Positions 39,756 through 53,258 are shown, numbered from the stretch's first letter. The stretch: 64,000 bases of DNA from Brenneria alni (GCF_003666245.1 NZ_MJLZ01000003.1:1-64000); one strand, 5' to 3'. Notes: a model not told the origin generated them from the sequence alone. Program-made: numbers and translations.

Positions 39756-40454
39756 ATGCCGGTTAAGCATTTAAGCAGGGGGGCGATTTCGCCCCTTTTG
39801 CTTTTATTACGCCGGTTCAGCATCGGCGCCGCGATATTGTTGACTGTCGCCTGTAGTAGCCATACTCCGCCCCCGTCAGTCTTTGCCAGCGGCTATATTT
39901 CCGATCGTGGCGTGGTTCGTCTATGGCGTAAAGATGACTCTCAGCACAATATCATCAGGCTTATCGTGGTTTATAACCCGCTTCAGGGCGATGATACGGT
40001 AGTATCCCGCTATCTGTATCAGCAGGGTAACTTACGTGAAATAAAGAGATCCCTGGAAACGCAGAAAGATGATATTGAGATACGTTTTACGGAAAAAGGA
40101 ACAGTCAGCTTTATGCAACGTCAGTTGGCAGAGCGACGGGAGTCCATCTCCGATGAAGATCTCACGCTCTATCAGTGGGATGCCAAACGCTTACTGGAGC
40201 TCAGTGAGGTGCTTCAGGCCGGTAAGGTCATTTTGAAACAAGGAACATGGCAGAACGGACAAGTGGTCACTTGTGCCGGGCAATGGGTACGCCCCTACTT
40301 CGACAGTCTCTCAATGGGATGGATAGTTCAACGTCGACAACAGTTAATCGGCACGCTGAGTATTGCGTGGCTGGAGGCGCCAGAGGGCACGCAGTTGCTG
40401 CTGGCCGATCAGGGGAGCTTCTGCCGATGGGAGATGGAGGCAGAGAGTCTGTAA
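39756..40454 (+). CDS. yjaH: DUF1481 lipoprotein YjaH
   Basis: Predicted lipoprotein of unknown function, found downstream of hupA in enterobacteria. A hydrophobic signal segment ends in the lipobox LTVAC, with the lipidated cysteine near residue 33 when counted from the ATG at 39756. The ATG lies three bases after the hupA stop, and a hairpin that looks like the hupA terminator (39780-39805) falls inside the first codons. A TTG at 39798 (MLLLRRFSIGAAILLTVAC) would place the start after most of that hairpin and is a reasonable alternative. The protein is 232 or 218 residues long. Confidence 0.82.
   Translation: MPVKHLSRGAISPLLLLLRRFSIGAAILLTVACSSHTPPPSVFASGYISDRGVVRLWRKDDSQHNIIRLIVVYNPLQGDDTVVSRYLYQQGNLREIKRSLETQKDDIEIRFTEKGTVSFMQRQLAERRESISDEDLTLYQWDAKRLLELSEVLQAGKVILKQGTWQNGQVVTCAGQWVRPYFDSLSMGWIVQRRQQLIGTLSIAWLEAPEGTQLLLADQGSFCRWEMEAESL
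39780..39805 (+). terminator. hupA terminator, inside the yjaH 5' end
   Basis: The stem GGGGCGA / TCGCCCC with a two-base loop is followed by TTTTGCTTTT, 28 bases after the hupA stop. It overlaps the start region of yjaH. Confidence 0.8.
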
Positions 40455-40520
40455 TAGAATGCCATCTTGAACACCCGCCAATAATGCATCGGTTAAATCA
40501 TAAAATAAAAACGCGAAGCG

Positions 40521-40543
40521 TAAAAAACCCGGATTGCTCCGGG
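40521..40543 (-). terminator. purHD terminator
   Basis: On the minus strand, the stem CCCGGA / TCCGGG is followed by TTTTTT, 13 bases after the purD stop. Confidence 0.88.
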
Positions 40544-40555
40544 CTTCTCAGTTTG

Positions 40556-41842
40556 TCAGGCCTGTTCCCGCTCAATGGCGCGATAGCCGATATCTTTACG
40601 GCAGAAACACCCCTGCCAATGGATTCCGCTCGCCAGTTCATATGCGCGTTTCTGCGCATCGGCTACTGTGTCTCCTAATGCTGTTACGCATAATACGCGC
40701 CCGCCGTTGGTGACGACGTTTGCGCCATCCAGTTTTGTGCCAGCATGAAAGACTTTACCATCTTCAGAATCTTGCGGCGGTAAGCCAGAAATTACTTCTC
40801 CATTATGATAGTCGCCTGGATATCCGCCCGCCGCCAGCACCACGCCCAATGAAGGGCGCTCATCCCAGGCGGAGTCTTTTTCATCGAGCTTGCCGTCGCA
40901 GGCGGCGAGGCATAGCTCAACCAGATCGGAACGCAAACGCAGCATGATGGGTTGTGTTTCCGGGTCACCAAAACGGCAGTTAAATTCAATCACTTTCGGT
41001 TGACCATCGGCGGAAATCATTAGTCCGGCATACAGGAAACCCGTATAGATATTTCCTTCAGCCGCCATGCCGCTCACCGTTGGCCAGATGACCTGATCCA
41101 TCACACGCTGGTGAATTTCATCTGTCACCACCGGCGCAGGGGAATAAGCGCCCATACCGCCGGTATTCGGGCCGGTGTCTTTGTCACCAACCCGTTTATG
41201 ATCCTGGCTGGTTGCCATCGGCAGCACATGTTCGCCGTCAACCATCACAATAAAGCTGGCTTCTTCGCCATCAAGGAATTCCTCGATCACAATGCGATGC
41301 CCTGCGTCACCAAACGCATTACCTGCCAGCATATCCTGAATAGCGTTTTCGGCTTCTTCCAGCGTCATGGCAACGATAACACCTTTACCTGCCGCCAGAC
41401 CGTCAGCCTTAATCACGATCGGCGCACCTTTACTACGAACATAGGCCAGCGCAGGCTCGACTTCGGTAAAATTCTGGTATTCCGCAGTTGGGATGCGGTG
41501 ACGGGCGAGGAAATCCTTGGTGAAGGCTTTAGAACCTTCCAATTGTGCGGCGGCCTGCGTTGGGCCAAAGATATTCAGGCCAGCGGTGCGGAACGCATCG
41601 ACCACGCCAATGACCAGGGGGGCTTCAGGACCCACGATGGTTAAGCCAATCTGATTCTGCTGCGCAAAATTGACCAGCGCGGGAATGTCGGTGGCAGCGA
41701 TATCGACATTGCTCAATCCCGGCTCCAACGCCGTGCCAGCATTTCCCGGCGCGACATAAACGATATCCGTCAGCGGTGATTGAGCGGCTTTCCAGGCCAG
41801 CGCATGTTCGCGTCCGCCGTTGCCAATGATTAAAATGTTCAT
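40556..41842 (-). CDS. purD: Phosphoribosylamine-glycine ligase PurD
   Basis: Second step of purine synthesis: joins glycine to phosphoribosylamine with ATP. It is an ATP-grasp enzyme of 428 residues. The N-terminal domain begins MNILIIGNGGREHALAWK; the ATP-grasp core shows APIVIKADGLAAGKGV, EEFLDGEEASF and VIEFNCRFGDPETQ. It lies 17 bases after purH in one operon and ends at a clear terminator. Confidence 0.97.
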   Translation of the reverse strand: MNILIIGNGGREHALAWKAAQSPLTDIVYVAPGNAGTALEPGLSNVDIAATDIPALVNFAQQNQIGLTIVGPEAPLVIGVVDAFRTAGLNIFGPTQAAAQLEGSKAFTKDFLARHRIPTAEYQNFTEVEPALAYVRSKGAPIVIKADGLAAGKGVIVAMTLEEAENAIQDMLAGNAFGDAGHRIVIEEFLDGEEASFIVMVDGEHVLPMATSQDHKRVGDKDTGPNTGGMGAYSPAPVVTDEIHQRVMDQVIWPTVSGMAAEGNIYTGFLYAGLMISADGQPKVIEFNCRFGDPETQPIMLRLRSDLVELCLAACDGKLDEKDSAWDERPSLGVVLAAGGYPGDYHNGEVISGLPPQDSEDGKVFHAGTKLDGANVVTNGGRVLCVTALGDTVADAQKRAYELASGIHWQGCFCRKDIGYRAIEREQA

Positions 41843-41859
41843 ATTAGTCAGATCCTGAA

Positions 41860-43449
41860 TTAATGGCGGAAATGGCGCATATCGGTAAAGATCATCGCAA
41901 TGCCGTGTTCGTTGGCGGCGGCAATGACTTCATCGTCACGGATAGAACCACCCGGCTGGATGACACAGGTGATGCCCACGGCGGCAGCGGCATCAATGCC
42001 GTCACGGAATGGGAAGAAAGCGTCGGAAGCCATAGCGGAACCTCTCACTTCCAGCCCTTCATCACTGGCCTTGATACCCGCAATCTTGGCGGAATAAACC
42101 CGGCTCATCTGGCCCGCGCCTATACCAATTGTCATGTTGTCACGGGCATAGACAATCGCGTTGGATTTGACGAATTTGGCGACTTTCCAGCAGAAGAGCG
42201 CATCGCGCAATTCCTGTTCGCTGGGTTGACGCCTGGTCACCACACGCAGTTGAGAGGCGTTGACCATACCCAGATCGCGATCCTGTACCAGCAGACCGCC
42301 ATTCACACGTTTGAAATCCAGGCCTGGCAGACGCTGTTGCCATTCTCCGCAGATTAATACGCGAATGTTCTGTTTGGCTGCGGTAACTTTCAGTGCGGCT
42401 TCGCTGGCTGATGGAGCAATAATTACCTCAACAAATTGGCGACTGATGATGGCCTGTGCTGTTTGTTCGTCTAACTCACGGTTAAAGGCAATAATGCCGC
42501 CAAAAGCAGAGGTAGGATCAGTTTTGTAGGCCCGTTCATAGGCATCAAGAATCGAACTACCGATAGCCACGCCGCATGGGTTGGCATGTTTGACGATCAC
42601 GCAGGCGGCTTCGGTGAATTCCTTGACGCACTCCAACGCCGCATCCGTGTCGGCGATATTATTGTAGGATAGGGCTTTGCCCTGCAATTGTTGAGATGTT
42701 GCAACAGAAGCTTCCGTCACATTCTCTTCTATATAGAAGGCAGCCTGCTGGTGGCTGTTTTCACCGTAGCGCATGTCTTGCTTCTTGATGTAATTCAGAT
42801 TCAGCGTGCGTGGAAAATGGCCTGACGGTTTATCTGTCTCACCATGATAGGCCGGAACCAATGCGCCGAAATAGTTGGCGATCATGCTGTCGTAAGCCGC
42901 AGTGTGTTCGAATGCTTTGATAGCCAGATCAAAACGGGTTTTATAAGTCAGGGAGCCGTCGTTGGCGTCAATTTCATTAATGATGGTGTGGTAATCACTG
43001 TTTTTGACCACGATAGCGACATCTTTATGGTTCTTGGCGGCGGAACGAACCATGGTTGGGCCACCGATATCAATATTTTCGACGGCATCTTCCAGCGTAC
43101 AATTTTCGCGGGCCACAGTCTGGGCAAAGGGATAAAGATTGACGATCACCATATCAATCGGTTTGATGTCATGTTGCGCCATGATAGCGTCATCCTGACC
43201 GCGACGTCCCAGAATGCCGCCATGAACTTTCGGGTGCAGGGTTTTAACTCGTCCATCCATCATTTCCGGGAAATCCGTGTAGTCAGAGACTTCTGTGACC
43301 GGCAGACCTGCATCGGCCAGCAGGCGCGCTGTACCCCCGGTGGAAAGAAGCTCAACCCCACGTTGAGACAAGGCTTGAGCAAAGTCGACAATGCCTGCTT
43401 TGTCGGAAACGCTGAGTAGAGCACGGCGAATAGGACGAGGTTGTTGCAT
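41860..43449 (-). CDS. purH: AICAR transformylase / IMP cyclohydrolase PurH
   Basis: Bifunctional last-two-steps enzyme of purine synthesis. It is 529 residues: an N-terminal IMP cyclohydrolase (MGS-like) domain of about 200 residues ([34 protein letters not shown]) and a C-terminal AICAR formyltransferase domain with the catalytic KHANPCGVA and the final RHFRH. It is first in the purHD operon, with a PurR box about 150 bases upstream. Confidence 0.97.
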   Translation of the reverse strand: MQQPRPIRRALLSVSDKAGIVDFAQALSQRGVELLSTGGTARLLADAGLPVTEVSDYTDFPEMMDGRVKTLHPKVHGGILGRRGQDDAIMAQHDIKPIDMVIVNLYPFAQTVARENCTLEDAVENIDIGGPTMVRSAAKNHKDVAIVVKNSDYHTIINEIDANDGSLTYKTRFDLAIKAFEHTAAYDSMIANYFGALVPAYHGETDKPSGHFPRTLNLNYIKKQDMRYGENSHQQAAFYIEENVTEASVATSQQLQGKALSYNNIADTDAALECVKEFTEAACVIVKHANPCGVAIGSSILDAYERAYKTDPTSAFGGIIAFNRELDEQTAQAIISRQFVEVIIAPSASEAALKVTAAKQNIRVLICGEWQQRLPGLDFKRVNGGLLVQDRDLGMVNASQLRVVTRRQPSEQELRDALFCWKVAKFVKSNAIVYARDNMTIGIGAGQMSRVYSAKIAGIKASDEGLEVRGSAMASDAFFPFRDGIDAAAAVGITCVIQPGGSIRDDEVIAAANEHGIAMIFTDMRHFRH

Positions 43450-43599
43450 GATGATGGTATCCCTTGGATTTGGGTAGTCAGTAAAGAACAGTACGTGAAT
43501 ATCGTCTTTTTCTTCCTATAAAACAGCGATTACAAGATAAAGAAAAATATTCAGTTAACGTCCACAGCAAGAGGGCGTATTTTTCGCGGAAGAATTGTA

Positions 43600-43615
43600 G
43601 CGAAAACGTTTGCGT
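43600..43615 (-). promoter_or_regulatory. PurR operator
   Basis: On the minus strand the sequence is ACGCAAACGTTTTCGC, which matches the PurR consensus ACGCAAACGTTTTCNT at all but the last base. It lies in the upstream region of purH, so the operon is expected to be repressed by PurR with hypoxanthine or guanine. Confidence 0.9.
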
Positions 43616-43732
43616 GATGCTCGTCTAATTTCAGTTGGAACCTTATCTGTGGATAACTTTGTGTGAAAAAGGGTATAAGCTGGTGTTTTGCTGTGTATTG
43701 CAGCAAACGATGATTTTTATGCAAAATACCTA

Positions 43733-43767
43733 TTGCGGCCTGCGCAGAAGTCCCTATAATGCGCCAC
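43733..43767 (+). promoter_or_regulatory. rRNA operon promoter P1
   Basis: A -35 TTGCGG and a -10 TATAAT are separated by 16 bases and followed by GCGCCACC, the rrn P1 discriminator also seen in E. coli. An AT-rich upstream region precedes it and could hold Fis sites. Confidence 0.88.
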
Positions 43768-43829
43768 CACTGACCCGGCAACGGCGCTTGCGCGGTTGTG
43801 ATGGCAGCAGGAAGTCAGGCATTAATCAC

Positions 43830-43857
43830 TTGACTTCACAGCGGAAATGCATAGACT
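43830..43857 (+). promoter_or_regulatory. rRNA operon promoter P2
   Basis: TTGACT, a 16-base spacer and TAGACT, about 100 bases after P1, correspond to the rrn P2 position. Confidence 0.7.
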
Positions 43858-43888
43858 ATGCGGCCCGCGCCACAGCGTAATGTGGCAC

Positions 43889-43901
43889 TGCTCTTTAACA
43901 A
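43889..43901 (+). promoter_or_regulatory. boxA antitermination element, rrn leader
   Basis: TGCTCTTTAACAA is the rRNA boxA bound by NusB-S10. It is repeated in the 16S-23S spacer at 45994-46006. Confidence 0.9.
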
Positions 43902-44052
43902 TTTAATCAGACAATCTGTGTGGGCACTCACAAGACGGTATCGGCAAGCGATATAAAAAGTCTTGAAGAGTGACTGACAGTAAATTCATTACGAATAAAC
44001 AGTTGATAATTCTTTGAGCACAGCTATTAAGTTAGCGAATCAAACAAATCTT

Positions 44053-45595
<1,543 letters not shown>

Positions 45596-45669
45596 GTAAA
45601 AGCCTGATACAGGCTGTGCAGTGTCCACAACAGATTGTCTGATGAAAATAACGAGCAGAAATACCTTAT

Positions 45670-45746
<77 letters not shown>

Positions 45747-45868
45747 AATTCTCTCCCATGCTGCGTTGTGAAATGCCTCGCATACTGCGGTATGCTTCGC
45801 CATTGCACGCCTTACCTGGAAAAGAATTAACTCTCTCACGAGTGGTACTGAAGGTATCTGTAAGTCAT

Positions 45869-45944
45869 GGGGCTATAGCTCAGCTGGGAGAGCGCCTGCT
45901 TTGCACGCAGGAGGTCTGCGGTTCGATCCCGCATAGCTCCACCA
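45869..45944 (+). tRNA. alaT: tRNA-Ala (anticodon TGC)
   Basis: This is a 76-base tRNA with acceptor GGGGCTA / TAGCTCC, anticodon loop TTTGCAC, T-loop TTCGATC and encoded CCA. The Ile-Ala spacer class marks this operon. Confidence 0.97.
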
Positions 45945-45993
45945 TTAAAAAAGACTTCAGAGTGTATTGGCGACAGTATGCTGCGAAGTATTT

Positions 45994-46006
45994 TGCTCTT
46001 TAACAA
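45994..46006 (+). promoter_or_regulatory. boxA in the 16S-23S spacer
   Basis: TGCTCTTTAACAA is repeated before the 23S gene. The rest of the 45945-46264 spacer holds 23S processing-stem sequence and no gene. Confidence 0.85.
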
Positions 46007-46803
46007 TCTGGAACAAGCTGAAAATTGAAACGATACGGCTGAACATTATCTGCGAGGGTAGTGGTTTAGTTGTATCAGAGTCTCTCAAATAATCGCAGCG
46101 CGAAGTGAACATCGATGTTGTAGCGTGAGCGAGAAAGCATCCGGCAAGGCGTACCGCGCACAGCCACCGCAGTGGACTGAATGTCCATGAGGATGGCGAG
46201 CACGGAACAACGCAGCAGGGTGGTTTCGCAGCCACGCCAATAAAGAAACACCTTCGGGTTGTGAGGTTAAGCGACTAAGCGTACACGGTGGATGCCTAGG
46301 CAGTCAGAGGCGATGAAGGGCGTGCTAATCTGCGAAAAGCGTCGGCAAGGTGATATGAACCGTAATACCCGACGATACCCGAATGGGGAAACCCAGTGTG
46401 TTTCGACACACTATCGCAACATGAATACATAGTGTTGCGAGGCGAACCGGGGGAACTGAAACATCTCAGTACCCCGAGGAAAAGAAATCAACCGAGATTC
46501 CCCCAGTAGCGGCGAGCGAACGGGGAGTAGCCCAGAGTGTGAATCAGTTTGTGTGTCAGTGGAAGCGTCTGGAAAGTCGCACGACAGAGGGTGATAGTCC
46601 CGTACACGAAGACGCAGAGGCTGTGAGCTCGAAGAGTAGGGCGGGACACGAGATATCCTGTCTGAAGATGGGGGGACCATCCTCCAAGGCTAAATACTCC
46701 TGACTGACCGATAGTGAACCAGTACCGTGAGGGAAAGGCGAAAAGAACCCCGGCGAGGGGAGTGAAAGAGAACCTGAAACCGTGTACGTACAAGCAGTGG
46801 GAG

Positions 46804-46953
46804 CCCCACCACCAAAGCGTTTGCTGTAACGTGTTGACGGAGCGAAGCGACGTCAAACCGAATAAAACAGCAGTGCAGATATCGCAGGGCGCTTTGCACA
46901 TCGTGCAAAGACAGGCGAGTTCGCGCAGCGAAAGCGAATGTTTTGGGGTGGGG
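46804..46953 (+). other. Helix-25 intervening sequence in 23S rRNA
   Basis: The E. coli helix 25 tip of about 14 bases is replaced by 150 bases closed by CCCCACCACCAAA / TTTTGGGGTGGGG. Internal pairs such as GCTTTGCAC / GTGCAAAG extend the stem. Confidence 0.9.
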
Positions 46954-47374
46954 TGACTGCGTACCTTTTGTATAATGGGTCAGCGACTTATATTCTGTAG
47001 CAAGGTTAACCGCATAGGGGAGCCGTAGGGAAACCGAGTCTTAACTGGGCGTCAAGTTGCAGGGTATAGACCCGAAACCCGGTGATCTAGCCATGGGCAG
47101 GTTGAAGGTTGGGTAACACTAACTGGAGGACCGAACCGACTAATGTTGAAAAATTAGCGGATGACTTGTGGCTGGGGGTGAAAGGCCAATCAAACCGGGA
47201 GATAGCTGGTTCTCCCCGAAAGCTATTTAGGTAGCGCCTCGTGAATTCATCTACGGGGGTAGAGCACTGTTTCGACTAGGGGGTCATCCCGACTTACCAA
47301 CTCGATGCAAACTGCGAATACCGTAGAATGTTATCACGGGAGACACACGGCGGGTGCTAACGTCCGTCGTGAAG

Positions 47375-47407
<33 letters not shown>

Positions 47408-47454
47408 AAAGTCATGGTTAAGTGGGAAACGATGTGGGAAGGCCCAGACAGCCA

Positions 47455-47486
<32 letters not shown>

Positions 47487-47566
47487 GAAAGCGTAATAGC
47501 TCACTGGTCGAGTCGGCCTGCGCGGAAGATGTAACGGGGCTAAACCATGCACCGAAGCTGCGGCAG

Positions 47567-47682
47567 CGAACGTATCACTTAAAACGCTTAACGTGACGGC
47601 GAAGCTGGCACGTTCAAGCCACACTAAACGTTGAGTCGGGCTGAGTGCCGACAGACGGCAAGGCGTTTTAAGGATACGTTCG
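47567..47682 (+). other. Helix-45 intervening sequence in 23S rRNA
   Basis: Helix 45, about 16 bases in E. coli, is expanded to 116 bases closed by CGAACGTATC / GATACGTTCG, with an inner AAAACGC / GCGTTTT pair. This is the second classic insertion site. Confidence 0.9.
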
Positions 47683-48387
47683 TTGGGTAGGGGAGCGTTC
47701 TGTAAGCCGTTGAAGGTGGCCTGTGAGGGTTGCTGGAGGTATCAGAAGTGCGAATGCTGACATAAGTAACGATAATGCGGGTGAAAAACCCGCACGCCGG
47801 AAGACCAAGGTTTCCTGTCCAACGTTAATCGGGGCAGGGTGAGTCGACCCCTAAGGCGAGGCCGAAAGGCGTAGTCGATGGGAAACGGGTTAATATTCCC
47901 GTACTGGTTGTTACTGCGAAGGGGGGACGGAGAAAGCTAGGTTGGCCGGGCGACGGTCGTCCCGGTTTAAGCGTGAAGGTGGATGACTTTGGAAAATCCG
48001 GGTCATTGTTAACACTGAGGCGTGATGACGAGGCTCTACGGAGCTGAAGTAACCGATGCTACGCTTCCAGGAAAAGCCTCTAAGCACCAGGTAACAATCA
48101 ATCGTACCCCAAACCGACACAGGTGGTCAGGTAGAGAATACTCAGGCGCTTGAGAGAACTCGGGTGAAGGAACTAGGCAAAATGGTGCCGTAACTTCGGG
48201 AGAAGGCACGCTGGGGTTGGTGAAGTCCCTTGCGGATGGAGCTGGACCCAGTCGCAGATACCAGCTGGCTGCAACTGTTTAATAAAAACACAGCACTGTG
48301 CAAACACGAAAGTGGACGTATACGGTGTGACGCCTGCCCGGTGCCGGAAGGTTAATTGATGGGGTTAAGCGCAAGCTGAAGCTCTTG

Positions 48388-48485
<98 letters not shown>

Positions 48486-48743
48486 GGCCAGGCTGTCTCC
48501 ACCCGAGACTCAGTGAAATTGAACTCGCTGTGAAGATGCAGTGTACCCGCGGCAAGACGGAAAGACCCCGTGAACCTTTACTATAGCTTGACACTGAACC
48601 TTGAGCCTTGATGTGTAGGATAGGTGGGAGGCATTGAAGCGTGGACGCCAGTCTGCGTGGAGCCGACCTTGAAATACCACCCTTTAATGTTTGATGTTCT
48701 AACGTGGGCCCCTGAGCGGGGTTGCGGACAGTGTCTGGTGGGT

Positions 48744-48786
<43 letters not shown>

Positions 48787-48909
48787 ACGAAGGTTAGCTA
48801 ATCCTGGTCGGACATCAGGAGGTTAGTGCAAAGGCATAAGCTAGCTTGACTGCGAGAGTGACGGCTCGAGCAGGTGCGAAAGCAGGTCTTAGTGATCCGG
48901 TGGTTCTGC

Positions 48910-48963
<54 letters not shown>

Positions 48964-48992
48964 ACCGCCCAAGAGTTCATATCGACGGCGGT

Positions 48993-49035
<43 letters not shown>

Positions 49036-49036
49036 T

Positions 49037-49070
<34 letters not shown>

Positions 49071-49147
49071 TGGTACGCGAGCTGGGTTTAGAACGTCGTG
49101 AGACAGTTCGGTCCCTATCTGCCGTGGGCGTTGGAAGATTGAGAGGG

Positions 49148-49179
<32 letters not shown>

Positions 49180-49595
49180 GCACCGCTGGTGTACGGGTTG
49201 TGATGCCAATTGCATTGCCCGGTAGCTAAGTGCGGAAGAGATAACCGCTGAAAGCATCTAAGCGGGAAACTTGCCTCGAGATGAGTCTTCCCTGGGACAG
49301 AGTAGAGTCCCCTGAAGGGCCGTTGAAGACGACGACGTAGATAGGCTGGGTGTGTAAGCGTAGCGATACGTTGAGCTGACCAGTACTAATGACCCGAGAG
49401 GCTTAACCTTACAACACCGAAGGTGTTTTATTGAGACAAAATCGACGGTAACGATTTTGAGGAGTGCGGAGCGCTGGTCCCGAAGGGGAGGGTATCAGGA
49501 TGATACGAATAGACTCAGAAGATATTCAGCTTGTTTTGAGATTGGTTCCGGTGGTTGCGCAAAAGAAAAGCGTAACGGTCGGGATGAAACAGATT

Positions 49596-49715
49596 TGCCT
49601 GGCGGCGATAGCGCGGTGGTCCCACCTGACCCCATGCCGAACTCAGCAGTGAAACGCCGTAGCGCCGATGGTAGTGTGGGGTCTCCCCATGTGAGAGTAG
49701 GGAACTGCCAGGCAT
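49596..49715 (+). rRNA. rrf: 5S ribosomal RNA
   Basis: 120 bases, identical to the 5S at 102-221. It is the last gene of this operon, 185 bases after the 23S. Confidence 0.97.
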
Positions 49716-49727
49716 CAAACGAAGTAG

Positions 49728-49757
49728 AAAGCCTCAGTCGCAAGACTGGGGCTTTTT
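49728..49757 (+). terminator. rrn operon terminator
   Basis: Same stem and T run as at 233-262. It also separates the rrn operon from the convergent argD. Confidence 0.9.
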
Positions 49758-49839
49758 GCATTCTGGTGAGGTGCTGCGATAGAGAAATATTAGCCAGACA
49801 TTGAGGTGCCGTTCGTTGTAAAAGATAAAACCACGCTAA

Positions 49840-51111
<1,272 letters not shown>

Positions 51112-51185
51112 TCAATAAATATGCATAAAAAATCAATTTAAGACAATGCTAAATGAGCCGGAAAGAAAAATAATTTTCTATCTGA

Positions 51186-51761
51186 CTATATTTTAAGAAA
51201 ATTATCTAAAAGCTGGTGTCCTTGCTGGCTGAGAATACTTTCCGGATGAAACTGAACACCTTCTAAGGGCAAGTACCGATGCCGAATACCCATGATTTCG
51301 TCACGTTCGCCGTTGCATTCACTCCAGGCCGTTACTTCAAAGCAGTCGGGGAGAGAAGCGGATTCAATCACCAGTGAATGATAGCGCGTCACTGTCAGCG
51401 GTTGGGTCAATCCGGTAAAGACACCTATATTGCTGTGCTGTATCACCGACGTTTTGCCGTGCATCACCTGTCGCGCCCGGACAATACGGGCGCCAAATGC
51501 TTGTCCTATTGCCTGATGCCCAAGACAAACGCCAAGAATTGGCAACCTGCCGGCAAAGTGGCGGATGGCCACCAGCGAAATGCCCGCTTCATCCGGCGTG
51601 CAGGGCCCAGGCGAGATAACTAACTGTGCTGGTGACAGCCGTTCAATATCTTCCAGTTCTAGTTCATCATTACGCTTCACCAGTACTTCAGCACCTAACT
51701 CACAAAAATACTGATACAGGTTGTAGGTAAAGGAGTCGTAGTTATCGATCAGTAACAACAT
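51186..51761 (-). CDS. pabA: Aminodeoxychorismate synthase glutaminase subunit PabA
   Basis: Class I glutamine amidotransferase that feeds ammonia to PabB for p-aminobenzoate and folate synthesis. It is 191 residues; the catalytic triad is C79 (GVCLGHQ), H172 and E174 (QFHPES), and the N-terminal [13 protein letters not shown] is typical. It could be confused with TrpG by sequence, but adjacency to argD (120 bases) is the enterobacterial pabA-argD arrangement. Confidence 0.93.
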   Translation of the reverse strand: MLLLIDNYDSFTYNLYQYFCELGAEVLVKRNDELELEDIERLSPAQLVISPGPCTPDEAGISLVAIRHFAGRLPILGVCLGHQAIGQAFGARIVRARQVMHGKTSVIQHSNIGVFTGLTQPLTVTRYHSLVIESASLPDCFEVTAWSECNGERDEIMGIRHRYLPLEGVQFHPESILSQQGHQLLDNFLKI

Positions 51762-51776
51762 GTATCACCCAATATT

Positions 51777-52199
51777 TTAATCTCCACTTTCACTGGCGAT
51801 GAAAAACGCGCCTGTTATACCTTTACGCTCAACTATAACGGCACCGAGCTTCGCTACGCACCGTCGTGAATCACATAGTAAAGGTATGGCTGGTATCTTT
51901 AAACAGGACAACGCCATCTTCCGGCTGTAGATTTTCATCAGCAGGAAAATGAGCAGGCTGGTGCAATCATTATTGTATTGCACGATATGACGCTGGTAAT
52001 ATTTTTCGAGCCTCACCTGCAACTGGCTCAGTACTGTGCTGAACATCAGATAAATCAACGCAGTTTCAACATAAAGAATCAGTTGTTCGTAGGTGACAGA
52101 CACAATGCGCAGCGCGGATAAAAACATTTCCAGAAACGTAATGACGGCCGCAAGTGATGTGTCTTTAATCAAAGAAATGAACGTATTGGATGACAGCAA
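51777..52199 (-). pseudogene. Remnant of a polar amino-acid ABC transporter permease
   Basis: The minus-strand frame begins SSNTFISLIKDTSLAAVIT and continues AALRIVS-like and LEKYYQRH-like, which is the C-terminal third of a HisM/GlnP-type permease, including its last transmembrane segment. The upstream part of the gene is missing: an in-frame stop lies a few codons before, at about 52210. The last 60 or so residues are unlike the family. Another minus-strand frame in the same region reads AHFPADENLQPEDGVVLFKD, which also looks like broken coding sequence. It is a decayed mosaic rather than a working gene. Confidence 0.65.
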
Positions 52200-52350
52200 G
52201 CCTGGCGGTTAAAGAACGCTACCGATGTTATGAGTCAGTAAGAATTAAAAACAGAAACTAGGGAATTGGCGGAAATTAACGGGATCACGTTGGTATTGGC
52301 AAGCCTTGCGTGGCGGTGGCTGGAGCAATAACGAGAAACATTTTATCAGG

Positions 52351-52417
52351 GTTTAGTCGAAAAAATCAAAATGAGAAAAAAAGTGGATTTGGATGTTTGT
52401 TCGTTTAGTTCGATAAA
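52351..52417 (+). repeat. Direct repeats, possible transposase end sites
   Basis: Two similar segments, GTTTAGTCGAAAAAAT (52351-52366) and GTTTAGTTCGATAAAT (52403-52417), lie 52 bases apart between the host remnant and the repressor gene. Their position suits MuA-type left-end binding sites. The stretch 52200-52458 otherwise holds no gene; a truncated plus-strand frame ending ASLAWRWLEQ at about 52330 may be a host or phage fragment. Confidence 0.4.
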
Positions 52418-52458
52418 TCCACTTATCCGCAATCTTCCGTTTAAACTATGTTTAAATC

Positions 52459-53106
52459 CTAGTCGCCAACATCTTTAGCGATGTGCACAACTTGCCCAAT
52501 CACCTCAAAGTTATGCAATTCGTCGCGCCGTATTTCCATCGGGGGATAAGCTGTATTATCGCTGATAAGTAACAATGCCCCATTAGGTTGCGTCTGAATT
52601 CTCTTTACCCACAGCATATCTTCTTGGCGAATCACATACATGTTGCCGTCTACAGGCTTTTTACGCGCGGTATTTATAAGCAGTGTATTGTTATTACCAA
52701 TTGTGGGTTCCATAGAATCGCCTTTGGCCCAGACAATTACTAAGTCTCTTTCGTTAAAACCTCTATAACTCAACCACTTACGCCTAAATGCCAAATATCT
52801 ACATGGGGAAAGCCCTGTATCGTTAAGTGAACCGTACCCGGCTGAAACTTGCACTCTGTAACCCGGAACTAACGCGAACTCATCAAGAAATTGAAATTCA
52901 GCATTATTATCTTCAGGTTTTGGTTTATCAATAGTTGATGAAAGATCATCTACAGGGACAAAATATTCCAAGCCTGGTCCTTGAACCCCTTCTCTCTTCC
53001 TGCATTCCCATCCATCACGTTTCGCTTTTTTGTGAACACCTTGAATGGACTTAGGCATTCCAGGGATGGCGGCTATCTCTTTTGGTGACATCCACCGGTT
53101 TATCAT
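52459..53106 (-). CDS. Mu-like repressor with S24 peptidase domain
   Basis: 215-residue repressor of the lytic promoter. The N-terminal 55 residues are the Mu-type DNA-binding domain, closely similar to the start of the transposase at 53524 (SIQGVHKKAKRDGWECRKREGVQG here). The C-terminal half is a LexA/CI-like S24 domain: Ala89-Gly90 (VSAGYG) as the probable self-cleavage site, Ser131 in GDSMEPTI and Lys168 in VKRIQ as the catalytic dyad. It is transcribed leftward, away from ner, as in Mu. RecA-dependent induction is the expected consequence, which differs from phage Mu itself. Confidence 0.9.
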   Translation of the reverse strand: MINRWMSPKEIAAIPGMPKSIQGVHKKAKRDGWECRKREGVQGPGLEYFVPVDDLSSTIDKPKPEDNNAEFQFLDEFALVPGYRVQVSAGYGSLNDTGLSPCRYLAFRRKWLSYRGFNERDLVIVWAKGDSMEPTIGNNNTLLINTARKKPVDGNMYVIRQEDMLWVKRIQTQPNGALLLISDNTAYPPMEIRRDELHNFEVIGQVVHIAKDVGD

Positions 53107-53226
53107 AAATCACCTTTACTTAAACTTGGTTTATGAAAAAACAAATCAATTAAAATCAAAGGGTAAGAAAAAAATTTCTAATTTTTACATAAACTGGTTG
53201 ATATTTTATGGTTTATTAATAAACTT

Positions 53227-53258
53227 AACGCTAAGACTAAGTAAAAACGGTTAGCGTT
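53227..53258. promoter_or_regulatory. Prophage early operator candidate
   Basis: The inverted pair AACGCTAA ... TTAGCGTT, with centres 24 bases apart, lies in the AT-rich 195-base gap between the divergent repressor and ner genes. The same gap has repeated GGTTTAT / ATAAACT motifs. It suits a repressor or Ner operator; no binding evidence exists. Confidence 0.5.
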
